Part shown: positions 9,501-18,580 of the stretch, piece by piece | Position numbering within the stretch: the stretch's first letter is position 1 | Layout: every line of letters begins with the position of its first letter | NCBI GenBank assembly: GCA_947184155.2 | Contig: CAMXCT020001990.1 | Span: 1 to 64,000 of the forward strand | DNA length: 64,000 bases | Direction of reading: 5' to 3' | DNA from: Cladocopium goreaui | Lineage: Eukaryota > Sar > Dinophyceae > Suessiales > Symbiodiniaceae | Notes under the pieces: model-generated | The model's input: only the letters and a program-made list of their open reading frames with translations | Database searches by the model: none | Told to the model about the DNA's origin: nothing | Translations under genes and position numbers: made by a program

Positions 9501-10578
9501 GCCAACCGAAACCCAAGGGCCGGGGCAAGGGGCTGAAGGGGCTGAAGGGCACACCAGCCAAACAAGAGCGCTGAGTCCTGCGCTCGTGGCAGAGATGACC
9601 AAGAATCTGAGCATCATGTGCATGGCCAATGACAGGAACTGGTGCTACGGCAACAGCACTGCCTACTCATTCCTGTGGACACTCTTGTGCCTCAATTGCC
9701 ATGAGACTTCTCTTTGGGGCTGGCAATCTTCTGCGCTGATTGATTTCATCCAGCATCATTCGACGCCTGTCGTGCTGAAGAATATCGATTGGTTTAAGCA
9801 GATTTTGCTTGATTGGGGCATTTCCCAAACTCAGCAGGACAGTGCAGAATGTGCACAACACCTGCTGAATTGGCTTCAACCGCAAGCTTTCGACATGCGA
9901 TGGGAAAGAAGACTGGACACGGAGCATGGCTTACATGTGTTTGACCATAGCACCTCACATACTCCTATTTTGCTGCCATTTGCACGAGGACATCATGTTT
10001 GTGGCACTTGCAAGTTGACAGATTTGATCGTGACCTGGATGCAGGAGCAATCCATGTGCACAGCGCTCGTGACTGCGCCCCCCTGCATCTGCCTGACCAT
10101 TGATCGATTTCATCAAACAGGCTGTGGCACCATTGAACGCAATGTAAGTGCCATTGATTTGGAGGCAGAGGTTGAGATTCCTGTCTTTACAACTGGATTG
10201 GAATGCGACATGCTAGGATACATTGTGGTAGCTGCCATTGCACATTTAGGCCAAGACAGATCAGGGCACTGCCGAGCTCTGCTGAAGATCCAACCAGGGG
10301 TCACCACTGCAGCTCAGCCGATTGCCTGGCTGTTGACAGACGATGAACAAAAGCCGGCCCCTGTCTGGCAGATTCCAACATGGTTCCAGACACATGCGAC
10401 AGTGGTTTGGGCCGTCAGAACTGACTGCCTTAGGCTGCCCGTGTATCAACCAGAGAGTGGCACTTCCTCTGAGCCCAGCAACACCAAAGATGCATCACAT
10501 GTGGATCCAGTGACGACACCTGAGACAGCCCTGATTCATTTGCTCCAAGCCCAACCGGGAGTTGGCACAGAAGAGTGA
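3517..10578 (+). CDS. LINE polyprotein: AP endonuclease - reverse transcriptase - C2H2 zinc fingers - ubiquitin-specific protease
   Basis: The first in-frame ATG is at 3517 (2,353 residues); the frame itself is open from 2098. Domains in order: an AP-type endonuclease from about residue 130 (NCGGI, ETRL, LLGDFNC, RIDH); a reverse transcriptase at about 650-950 (FIPKPSK, DLKRAFDNVN, GVRQGCKASP, and YADD at 867-870); then about nine C2H2-like fingers from 1131 to about 1660 (CAKC, CKHC, CVIC, CELC, CAHC, CQAC, CIFC, CPLC, each followed by His residues); a disordered linker; and a C19 protease with Cys box NWCYGNS (Cys 2043), QQDSAE box, LTIDRF, His box GHC (His 2251) and an Asp pair. The first two domains are the normal LINE copying machinery, which nicks DNA and primes cDNA synthesis. 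The fingers probably bind nucleic acid. The protease would remove ubiquitin from the element's own or host proteins; this role is inferred. No stop or frameshift was seen. The linker overlaps a second frame. Confidence 0.85.
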   Translation: MTNIMQHWRSEGCGSAMGATGVPTDSTSVLIRGTKQHGRRPTMCDSTSMRLETATQERSRVEKRSLKRAYMRSLHQGVAWYKGKQYVPAEFERMGCAHTSPPDLTKALSTHLQRDWQRCNHHHAAKRRLTVWQWNCGGISAARLDEVKAWLVLNHVTIAVLVETRLTYDAFWTDPHWHCLHTGEGPHRGKGIMILISTSLCAAADISWQFPDSGRLAHVRLTGPTRPIDIVACYQHTFQANTACHKARSQWWTQLEQVLTGIPNRHNLILLGDFNCSVDASPSNTGTQVFAWHGQNITGPAHPDQFRFLQLLRQFSLVVLNSWSATLGPTYVHGQKASRIDHICVRQMYADGEARKVSYLWQSPFLEQTDVGHVPMMCTIAKYWIPAFERHKIQTVTMQQRRESRQAYVDQTPTWQRFTQQTQHAITQHLATATHDADSVMDHMHQTVMETFCTHFPKGQQQRSTPPWMTALPTILNKWEHRRRMQRPGFSTTKNIFNRWYHAIQFAKLKRFHRKLAKQIRQNQFNEIVQEAATAANRHDTHRLFSLINRFAPKQPRKTIQLRNHAGQLANPVESAAILTQHVREVWDGPSHMDISFSHAPGVPFTVKQLERAIAMIPATRATARPYAPGIVWRQIAPLLAPLLYSQLEVWWATTPPQIPSCWRNGWLFFIPKPSKPPVSPANLRPLALQEPLGKAVIGLLIHLAMTEAYEHMVQFPIFAYMTGRSTMDAIRRVCMHCADVRNLLLLQRATPHSRAAGIPRHKLYGGLQICLDLKRAFDNVNRRKLFARLHSLGISTALVQLLTTWHEASSYVLQLGETEMALPIGRGVRQGCKASPGLWNCFLVLFMHDLLQFLPLSWLQTHLTMYADDCHIGATFVSLAEFTDFHKALGILFSTLQSMDMDINPQKSVAILEMKGSASRATRRRFISKDRHGEHLKIMVPGRPAVCIPIQKNTKYLGVIISYQQFEDASLQHRMSLMHVGFRRLQRWLTGKHGLTTSQRFMLWRTCIYPIFSYGIFATGLTKQGISKANTQLTIMMRKLTHDHSFLTRRTNHEALFLHQLPTPAQLLFGTAAGLLRTHQDQHAQLLTHDLARSIHWHHLPDLMTQLQHLQATATLETSLPLDLEAGTSFFQCAKCDFCTMDVSAFRRHCTTAHGHAMYRTHHVDPAAHADNGLPTCKHCSKAFTTWRGFRTHIERGCQALLIGPAPYGADTDPLRAHLGTLRPMNSQAADAAARGLRLITADELHNLKQQDFGPRLLHLIAERNWEQLATDQAACRYLSSRCVICSFQFSRCQELHQHFRLQHPELWEHAPQKAIQLTNIYSDEPPCGCCGALFRTHSCPTWSQIAVLLVNGAGLDAVDPTPLTEERHRCELCLIWFCTTAALVQHLQASHGLQGLSFVESRDALDNTTACAHCGLLFQSMSGLKSHIVQGRCEHFNPNASAETMEIDALWRQACLEGKLMEVLAPPHNRMRLTIVCQACGKGCKRAADLSLHLQTSHARLWRQSERLTMILVDALYQQRCYCNPQVGTKRGSHVCLPFRQIAMSYHRMGTEIFAPTVITDTTLKDVLSDKLPREIKYRLEQALVHRSFANVWQDPAILQMLRGQCIFCGDFHATSDLALHLREEHNCRHEMFLFYMEQFLPVMHAMSPEGYQCPLCHLIFNLPAELRSDETLADRVVLALSHLRGSCPCLIQVALLFGSLLNGGSLHHGTIRAHSLSTDGRGVPASGSPVPGEGQGPDAASQSTEGQVQTQRRAKQPRLERGRGHAKRQHSSDNAAASNADTTGGASRSRVAGFEKDGSIHSFFESRTNRSASHPASGVGPMEEIHGGGVHIIEDATPATPHEGAAERHDDPCRPDSGEQGHGGPLHDITAEGSDPGRSQLPFSSMGPSHQTADHRQEAASQCSQDEAALGGTTGDADRPSNGDQISCIEPEQRPDLKGGALETPDQHENQQALRAPPLPYPQCHMDDCGGLDETAQSAADPPCHGPADHDGPTETQGPGQGAEGAEGHTSQTRALSPALVAEMTKNLSIMCMANDRNWCYGNSTAYSFLWTLLCLNCHETSLWGWQSSALIDFIQHHSTPVVLKNIDWFKQILLDWGISQTQQDSAECAQHLLNWLQPQAFDMRWERRLDTEHGLHVFDHSTSHTPILLPFARGHHVCGTCKLTDLIVTWMQEQSMCTALVTAPPCICLTIDRFHQTGCGTIERNVSAIDLEAEVEIPVFTTGLECDMLGYIVVAAIAHLGQDRSGHCRALLKIQPGVTTAAQPIAWLLTDDEQKPAPVWQIPTWFQTHATVVWAVRTDCLRLPVYQPESGTSSEPSNTKDASHVDPVTTPETALIHLLQAQPGVGTEE
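8648..9574 (+). CDS. Overlapping ORF inside the LINE polyprotein linker, unknown function
   Basis: A 308-residue frame, +1 relative to the polyprotein, starts at an ATG in a strong context (ACCATGG) and ends just before the protease domain. Its translation looks like a folded, largely helical protein with leucine-rich stretches (MQLLRTLTQLV, MKQHLEELLEML) and a basic tail (KGRGKGLKGLKG). The polyprotein frame over the same bases is Gly/Ser/Pro/His-rich and disordered. Either this is a true overprinted gene, or it is the original frame and the polyprotein linker arose around it, with possible frameshifting between the two. No family was recognised. A non-coding explanation is less likely given its length and composition, but it cannot be excluded from one copy. 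Confidence 0.5.
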   Translation: MEPSELTASAQMVEAFQHLAPLFQVKDKDLTLQANPRKAKSRRKEEPNSQDSKEDVDMPNVSTAPTMQLLRTLTQLVVRHDQELQDLRKMDQFILFLNPEPTGALHILLQESAQWKKSMEEGSTSLKMPLRQHLMKALLNAMMTRAGQIVESKDTEGLFTTSLQKGVILADRSFPFHRWDPATKQLTIDKKQPVSAAKMKQHLEELLEMLTDPAMVIRFHALSQSKDQTSKAVPWRLQINMRTNRPYELLHYLTHNAIWMTVGASMKQHNQQQTPLATALQTMMGQPKPKGRGKGLKGLKGTPAKQER

Positions 10579-10767
10579 AGGACTTTGCAAAACCAATCAG
10601 CTCAAGGATGGACCAGAAGTTTTATTTTTCCCATCAATTTGAACTTTTCACCCTTTCTCCAGCGTTTCATGCGGCCTCAAAGCTTCCATTGACGGAACCA
10701 ACGAAACAGTTGAGAGGCTGGCACTAACCTTTAAGGCAGTTGCAAAAAGGTGTGTAGGAAAAAAAAA

Positions 10768-10884
10768 CACACACACACACCCACACCCACACCCACACCC
10801 CCACCCCCCCCCCCCCCCACCACCCCCCACCCCCCCACCCCACCCCCCCCCACCTACCCACCCACCTACCCACCCACACACACA

Positions 10885-10916
<32 letters not shown>

Positions 10917-10918
10917 TA
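10768..10918. repeat. CA/CCCA-rich microsatellite at the LINE 3' end
   Basis: Runs of CA, CCCACA, CCCC and CCTA units, then ACGC and ACAC, directly after the A-run of LINE copy B. Confidence 0.95.
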
Positions 10919-11730
10919 CCTGCAAAGCCGTAGTTACCTATTATTTCAGGCTACTTTGGCCTGGTAGCCCATTTTTGTGTCACTTTACATTTCTTACACA
11001 CACACACACGCACCAAAAAAATACACTTCATCTTTTGATGCATCATGTTCGGAAAAAGTGCCAAAGATAGCCGTACGGTGCCATAAATAACCGTAGAAAT
11101 CCTACTCCTAAAATGGCACACTTTCCAGGCACTTTGGAAAGTGCCCAAAACAATGGGCACCAGGTTTTCCAGGTATAAAGATTTACCCACGATTACATAT
11201 AGATTTATATAGATGTACATAGACACTGTCCAAAAACATCCCGCCGGAAGCGTTACCGGCGTACGAAAATGATCAAAATTACTGCGTCCTCACAGCGAGG
11301 AGCCAGTTTTTGCATTCAAAACTTTCCAAAAAAAAGGTCCATCTACTTTGGGAATGACAACCCTTCCATGACTTCAGCCTCAAAAAGGGCAACCGCAACT
11401 TTTTCTCACATTTTCTTCAACGTGTCAGCGGTGGCTTCCATCAGGTTTTTCCCTGCGCACTCCCACCGCCACTGGAAAGAGCGCATGCATTTCCATATTT
11501 GAGGATTGCAAACATTTCCCAATCCAACACAAGACATCCCGAACCTATCCATCTAACACGACGAGAAGCCCATTCTGAAGGATCCGAAAATATGAAGGAA
11601 AAGAATGTTAACGTGTTCATGTCTGCATGTATATGCCAGCGGGATGTATATGACGTCTAGGTTAGTACATAACACAAAGACCATAGGAACGATAGAACCC
11701 CAGCGTGGCACCGCATCTGTTTAGCACCGC
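10919..11730. other. No gene recognised
   Basis: Unique-looking sequence with a short CA run near 11,000. No convincing coding frame or family motif was seen on either strand. Confidence 0.5.
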
Positions 11731-11734
11731 ATCC

Positions 11735-12176
11735 GTTTAGTGGAATTGTCATTGAAGATCATAGAGCGTAGCATCAAGATCATGTGGAATTGCCAATGAA
11801 GATCAGAGAGCGTAGCATCAGGTTCATGTGGAATTGCAATTGAAGATCATAGAGCGTAGCATCAAGATCATGTGGAAATGCCAATGAAGATCATAGAGCG
11901 TAGCATCAGGTTCATGTGGAATTGCAATTGAAGATCATAGAGCGTAGCATCAAGATCATGTGGAAATGCCAATGACGTTATTATCCCACCCCACCCCACC
12001 CCACCCCACCCCAGACTATCGGATGCGGATGTGTGGAATTGCAATTGAAGATCAGAGAGCGTGGCATCAGGTTCATGTGGAAATGCAAATGAAGATCATA
12101 GAGCGTAGCATCAAGATCATGTGGAAATGCCAATGACGTTATTATCCCACCCCACCCCACCCCACCCCACCCCAGC
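11735..12176. repeat. Tandem ~60-bp repeat with two (CCCAC)n blocks
   Basis: Degenerate units built on GAAGATCATAGAGCGTAGCA and CATGTGGAATTGC repeat about seven times. A larger unit of about 160 bp that ends in CCACC repeats occurs twice (blocks near 11,986-12,014 and 12,147-12,175). Confidence 0.85.
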
Positions 12177-13400
12177 CTACCGGATGTGGATTTGTGCGAC
12201 GGTAACGAGTCCGTTGGCAAAAACATCCTGGACAACTTCCTTGCCTCGTGCATGACCTCCAAAGGTGTGCTCCGTGCAAAGCATCCCATGAGTGCACGCC
12301 TGAATACAAGCTTTCAGCACCATCTGGAGGCGCAACAAAATCACGCACGTGAAGGAATCTGAATTTGGAAAAATGATCATGAAGCTCAGGCTCATGCTCT
12401 AGTAGCGTCACGGAACCCAGCATTTTGTGAAGCCTTGGCTGATCTCCAATGAACAATTTTTGTTTGGAGATTGATGTAATCTGTCTCTTATGGCTTAGTC
12501 CGGTGCGCTGCAGCCGTATGGGCCCCAGGGTGTTCAGCGCTATTTGGCCCGGCCTGGTGGGAAACACGCTCGCCAGCCATGCGCAAGGCTTTGACTTGTC
12601 CGGTTGATACCTGTACTGGCTGAAAGCAGCTCTACCCAAACTACTTTGGTGGACTTTCGGTGGCACAACCATCTCATGGCTGAAAAAAGATGGGGAAGTA
12701 ATTAGATTGAATATGATTGAATTTTCATGCAACCGCTTCCTCCTCGTTCCTGCTTTCTGGCCTGTTCAGTGGAGAGAACTCTGCGAAGCATTCGGTCCTC
12801 ACAAACAACAGGCAGGCACAAGTACTGCAAAATGCTGCAAGTGTCCATCATATTTGCGGTATTTCCCAAGTCTTTTGCTGTCCTTGTGCTCGATCACTTC
12901 ATTCAAACGCCTTCCAATGGATCAATAATGGTAGTAATAATCAAGAAGGCCCGAAGGCCTAGGAAAAGTGACATATTACTATATCACAGCATGTTTAAAA
13001 TTCACCCAAATGGAACAGAATGTCAGAGAACATCACCTATGTGTACTCATTTAGTTTATTTTTAAACTTAGACACCAACCTGGAAGCAGTGAAACCATGC
13101 AGCCAGCGCCTTCGTGCGCGGAAAGAGTTCCTCACAGGCCGCAAACTGCTTCAAGAAGAAAACAGTGTCTCAACTGCTGGCGCTTTCCAAACCGTGATCT
13201 TTGCACTCCATAGCCCAAAGAAAAGAAGCCCTGTCCTCACAAGCTCAGGGGCATGCCTCAAGATCAGGATCAATCAAGTAGGAGATGCTCCACAGCTTGC
13301 CTACCAATGCTATTTCCAGAACTTTCCAGCAAAGTTTTATCGTTTGCTCAAACTTTGGTTAGGCTATGCTGTACATATTAAAATCATTATGTGCACGACC
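12177..13400 (-). other. Unresolved minus-strand open frames, possible exons
   Basis: Minus-strand frames of plausible amino-acid composition occur at about 12,240-12,660 and 13,080-13,150. No family was recognised and no consistent splice structure was found. They may be exons of a gene in the same direction as the other host genes. Confidence 0.25.
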
Positions 13401-13406
13401 GGTGTG

Positions 13407-13468
13407 TGTACACACACACACACACTCTCTCCTTCTCTCTCTCTCTCTGTGATATATATATATACACC
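13407..13468. repeat. CA, CT and TA microsatellite
   Basis: Successive runs of AC, CT and TA dinucleotides. Confidence 0.9.
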
Positions 13469-15360
13469 CACATGATTAATGCATTAGATAATGTAAGTAA
13501 TTGCATATTTGCATATCTTACCCGCTATCCCTCTAAAAAACAAGGCATAGTAACAATGCTAAATCAAATCGTATCCGTTTTGTAAGCTGAAAAAAAGGCT
13601 ACATGGATGGCTGAAGAGCTCAGTGCTGCTGGAGTGCTGGCCACCAGCAGACACAAAGCTTCGTAGTCGGCCCAAGGCTTCCTGCATCGTGGCAAACCGT
13701 GACGACTCCGTGACGATTCCACCTGTCTAACCCACCTGTCAACACACTTTAACATCTTTAATGTGTTAAAAGTTATAACACATTTTAATGTGGCCTGTGG
13801 CTGACTCATGTGGCTCTTACAAGCCTTGCAATGCGCATAGTGCATGAAGAGCGATAGTAGCCACTCTCCTGTAAAGCAGCTTTGGACAACAACGAGGAAT
13901 GCACATCCGAACATCCTGATTCAACTCAGCGGAAGTAGACACAACCCTCTGATCAGACCTTCAGGAATCCAAGTGAATCTAAATTCCAATGCACGTAATA
14001 AGGAACAAAAGGAACAAACAATGCACAAAGTGTGTAGACTCCGTGCAGACTGCCAAAGCTGTGCCCGACCTGTGCTCTCATCATCATCATGGCATATCTG
14101 ACCCTTGGCCTGATCCATGCATGAAACTTGATCGGCACGTGCCACAGTCACAGCATATTCAAGTCCGAAAACAAAGTCTGCCAATGTCTACCACATCTCT
14201 TGGCTGTGACGTAGTCAAGCAGCGAATCCATCGTAGCCGTCGTTTCGGGTCCAAACCTGCCACTTCATCACCAAAGTTTTTTTTTTGGGGGGGGGTCTGA
14301 TCGACATCCTCAAACTAATAAACCTTACAACAATCACCACATGCTTCCACATCTGAGGAAACAAAAACTGTCCCATCTTCGTAGCGTGCTGCCTCTTCCA
14401 GTTATTCTTGAGCCGATCAACCTACCATTTAAAATGTTTAAATATATTCTATACATTGCTATACATTGCTATACTGTGTGAATCTGCGTACTGCTCTCAT
14501 GTTATACTGCCAGGACCTGCCAAGTGCCCTGAGCCAGTCCTGCAGGCATCCATCTGCGGTTCCAGCCGCCAAAAGCTCACTGAGTGCGTTTGTGCATGCC
14601 TGAATAGTGCGCATAGCGCAGCCAAATGCGCATCTCATCGCATCTCTATCCCCTGACCTATCTGACCTATCTGACCTATCTGTGATCTTTAAGGTCATTA
14701 CATCGACTCTGCGGGAATGTTTGGGAAAGTTGCTGAGAATAGCCGCCATACACAGTTTAATTGGTCATACAATTTCAATCAATTTCATACATCATGAAGT
14801 CACGAAGATGTCATGAAGCATGCTTCTGACTGCCTCTCACTGTATGTGTCGATGCTGATAATACCATGCAATACCTCCTCCAAGTTTGGAAAGTCATTGT
14901 TTTCAAAATCCAATTCTGGCAGCTGGGGCACATCAATCAGAACGTCGACTCGGACATTGAATTTGTCCTCAACGCACAGATTTGGGTGAATTCTGGGATC
15001 CTGTGTCCTGACGGTAAAGATCAGAGTAGGCTAAGAATACTAAGAGACAAACCAAAAGAGAACTTCGACGCATCCAGCACTTGGGGTCTTCAGTGCCATC
15101 GCCACTTGCCTGCATTCTTCAAGGGTCGGTTTTCCAGACTTTTCAAGTCTTGTGTCCCTTTGCCAAAAATCCTTGCGTTCTGAAGTCACCAATGGATCAA
15201 CCCTGTGAATCCACATGGCCAAAGAAAATCATTGTCGATCAATGTCGATCATACCAGTGCCATCCAGTGCCACGAAGCCTCTTCTTCAAAATGACGGTCA
15301 AGCCTGGGAAATTCAGCAGCACCCTTTACCATAGGATTTGACAGGACATATTCCGCGTAT
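13469..15360. other. No gene recognised
   Basis: Only short open frames were seen. It contains a short G-run at 14,287-14,296 and three to four tandem TCTGACCTA units near 14,650-14,680. Nothing else could be assigned. Confidence 0.4.
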
Positions 15361-15362
15361 AG

Positions 15363-15470
15363 TATTATTGTATTAATATATATATATATATCATATATAA
15401 AAAATATATAATATAATATATATATATATATTATATATGCTATACTTATAATATTTATATATAGTTATGT
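15363..15470. repeat. TA-rich low-complexity tract
   Basis: Mostly TA and AAT repeats. Confidence 0.9.
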
Positions 15471-15689
15471 CATGTCTGTGATTTGGATCAGACTCAGGTC
15501 AGAGCAAAGCACGATCATAGCCTGACACAACAAGAAAACCATTGGCAAATCAGCACGCGTGGAGGGTGGCAGCTACAGATTCACATCCCACAATCTGCAT
15601 CATTTTTTTTTTACCCTGCATCCAAGAGAGAGGATGTCACATGCTCTACATATCACTACGTTGCAAATGAGAATACCTGAGACATCTCG

Positions 15690-15855
15690 AGACGATTCAC
15701 ACTGCTCCGCGCTTCCAAGATCTTCCAAGGCACTAAGCCACGTGGGAGTGCGTCTGAGCTCCTCTGCAACCGCGCCGCAGGCACCTGCTTCGAGACCCGC
15801 TAGGCGTAATGGCCTCTCAGCTTCTGGGTCGCCTTGGAGCAGGTTGGCGATCAAA
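15690..15855 (-). other. Candidate exon, unknown gene
   Basis: A minus-strand frame rich in Ala, Glu and Leu (GLEAGACGAVAEELRR) has coding-like composition. No family was recognised and the splice limits are not determined. Confidence 0.3.
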
Positions 15856-15881
15856 TTTGAGACTACATGAGACTACAGTCA

Positions 15882-16290
15882 CGCACACAAACACACACAC
15901 ACAGACACACGCATGCATACATACACACACACACATATATATATAAATACATATATACATACATACATACATACATACATACAGACATACAGACATACAG
16001 ACATACAGACATACAGACATACAGACAGACATACATACATACATACATAACATACATAACATACATAACATACATAACATACATAACATACATAACATAC
16101 ATAACATACATAACATACATAACATACATAACATACACAACATGCATAACATGCATAACATGCATTACATGCATTACATGCATTACATGCATTACATGCA
16201 TTACATGCATTACATACATTACATACATTACATTACGTTACGTTACGTTACGTTACATTACATTACATTACATACATACATATCAAAATG
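15882..16290. repeat. Microsatellite block: CA, TACA, CAGA, TAACA, GCATTACAT units
   Basis: A chain of related simple repeats that change unit stepwise. Long Tyr/Met/Val/Cys or Ile/Thr ORFs across it are artefacts. Confidence 0.95.
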
Positions 16291-16306
16291 CAAAAATTAT
16301 ATATCA

Positions 16307-17607
16307 TCGAAGGAAGTTTAGAAGTCAAACTTCCGACAATACGGACAGATGAAAAGCAGAGATGGGAAGAGTCAGAGAAGAGAAGAGAAGAGAAGAAGGA
16401 AGAAGATCACAAAAGAGAAAGTCTAAGAAGAAAGAAGATCCAGGTGCGCGAAAAGGTAAGAAAGTCGCAAAACACGGTTTTTCCAATGATTTGTGGCTCC
16501 GGAGGGTCGAAAAGTAGGCTCGCTAAAGCGGCGGGTGCGGAGCCAGCTGGCCAGATGAGAGATGATAAATTGCACCCGTTGTGGCGCGAAGCACATGTCC
16601 AAGTCAAAAGCAATTCTGCGAGACTTCCTCATTTTTTTAAGTTGACAACATCAAAAACGAAGCAATTCTGCGAGACATCCTTCAAAAGTGCAGAGCTCAC
16701 GGCCTCGTGCCAATGCGTTTTGCAATTTTTCCAGTCCATCTGTCCAAACTACTGCGCCTGCCACGAAAAAGTGATGCCAGGTCATACGAAGTGCTGCACC
16801 TGTCACGCAAAATCATCTCAGCAAACCTGAAGATCTGATGCTCCAAAATGCAACCACTCTCAGGAAATCAGCGCCCGGACCTCCTAACAGCTCTGATGAA
16901 CATGCCTCTTGTACTGCGCCTGCCATCGTTTTTGGAAATGCCACAAAACCCTCACGTTTTGCTCACTTTTGACAAGTCCACAATCCCTTGCGCCTGCCAC
17001 GCGGAACGACATCTGAACGTCCAAAAGTGGCGCGAACATAGCGTGTTTTTAACATTTTGACTTCAAAATGTGCTTCGCGCCACAACGGCGTGCACTTTTT
17101 CGACATCTCAACTTCCAAAAGTGGTCCGAACTTGGTGTGCTTTGTACATTTTGACTTGGAAAAGTGCTTCGCGCCACAGCGGCGTGCACTTTTCCCACAT
17201 CTCAACTTCCAAAAGTGGTCCGAACGTGAGGTTTTTTGTACATTTTGACTTCGAAATGTGTCTCAACTTCCAAAAGTGGTCCGAACCTGGTGTGTTTTGT
17301 ACATTCTTTTGACTTGGAAATGTGCTTCGCGCCACAACGGCGTGCAATTTTTCATCTCTCATCTGGCCAGCTGGCTCCGCACCCGCCGCTTTAGCGAGCC
17401 TACTTTTCGACCCTCCGGAGCCACAAATAATTGGAAAAACACAGTGTTTCGCGACTTTCCTACCTTTTCGCGCACCTGGATCTTTTTTCTTCTGAGACTT
17501 TCTCTATTTTGATTTTCTTTCTTCTTCTCTTCTCTTCTCTGACTCTTCCCATCTCTGCTTTTTATCTGTCCATATTGTCGGAAGTTTGACTTCTAAACTT
17601 CCTTCGA
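16307..17607. mobile_element. Foldback (long inverted repeat) element
   Basis: Arms of about 300 bp (16,307-16,610 and 17,306-17,607) are reverse complements of each other with scattered mismatches. They enclose about 0.7 kb. Each arm begins with a small palindrome, GGAAGTTT...AAACTTCC. The inner part repeats an arm-derived unit several times. No transposase frame is present, so it would be non-autonomous. Both flanks are simple repeats, and no clear target-site duplication was found. It could also be an inverted duplication rather than a transposon. Confidence 0.6.
17040..17345. repeat. ~95-bp tandem units inside the foldback element
   Basis: Three to four copies of a unit that holds TGCTTCGCGCCACA, a GCGTGCACTTTT box and CCAAAAGTGGTCCGAAC. 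The same boxes occur at the inner end of the right arm, so the array probably grew from it. Confidence 0.75.
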
Positions 17608-17614
17608 CAAGTAC

Positions 17615-17893
17615 GAATTTACTACGCTACATTACACAACACTACTTACACTACGCTACGCTAATTACATCTAATTACGCTACACTACACAAATTAAACT
17701 GCACAAATTACACTACACAAATTACACCACACAAATTGCACTACACAAATTACACTACACAAATTACACTACACAAATTACACTACACCAATTACACTAC
17801 ACCAATTACACTACACCAATTACACTACACCAATTACACTACACAATTTACACTACAACTACTACAACAGCAAAAGCAAAAGCAACAGCAACC

Positions 17894-17925
<32 letters not shown>

Positions 17926-18580
17926 CCACAACCACAACAACCACAACAACCACAACAACCACAACAACCACCACAACCACAACCACAACCACAACCACAA
18001 CCACAACCACAACCACAACCACAACCACAACCCCCGCCGCCACCGCCGACGCCGCCACCGCCGCCACCCGCCGCACCACTGCCACCACCACCACCCCACC
18101 GCCGCCACCGCCGCCCCAACGCAACACCACCACCACCAACACCACCACCACCACAGCTACAACTACAATTACAGCTACACTACATTGCACTACAATACAC
18201 TAAACTGCAACACATTACAGCTACAAACGCAACTGCAACTACACTACATTACACAACACTACACTACACTAATTACGTTAAATTACACTACAACTGCAAA
18301 TGCCACTACATTGCACTACGCGACACTTCACTACAACTACAACTCACTACTTTACACTACAGCACGCTAGACTACACTACACTATGCCACGCTACAGTAC
18401 ACAACACTACAGTACACTACAATACACTACACTAATTACACCGCACCACAACTACAACTGCAACTGCAACTGCGCTACACTAATTACACTACTTTACAAC
18501 TACAACTTAAAACTACAACTCCACTACACTACAACTACAACTACACCTACAACTGCACTACACCACACTACATCCAGCAG
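17615..18580. repeat. Microsatellite block: CTACACAAATTA, CAA, CAACCA, CCG, CTACAA units
   Basis: About 1 kb of simple repeats that change unit stepwise. The Thr-rich frame on the plus strand and the Val- or Trp/Leu-rich frames on the minus strand are artefacts of it. Confidence 0.95.

Larger units (their letters stand above)
1931..10767 (+). mobile_element. LINE copy B, apparently near full length, with EN, RT, zinc fingers and USP domain
   Basis: This is a non-LTR retrotransposon of about 8.8 kb between two CA-rich microsatellites. It has a leader of about 1.6 kb with repeated GGGTGGGCTCCC-like boxes, then one uninterrupted giant frame, a short 3' UTR, and a terminal A-run (10,759-10,767) followed by CA repeats. 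The order of AP-like endonuclease then reverse transcriptase, and the absence of terminal repeats, place it among LINEs. The 5' limit is set at the end of the microsatellite and is inferred; target-site duplications cannot be seen inside simple repeats. The intact long frame suggests recent activity. Confidence 0.85.

Noticed and set aside
8539-9629. Minus-strand ORFs opposite the LINE protein
   Set aside because: Shadows of the coding strand without motifs; only the plus-strand overlapping ORF has protein-like composition.
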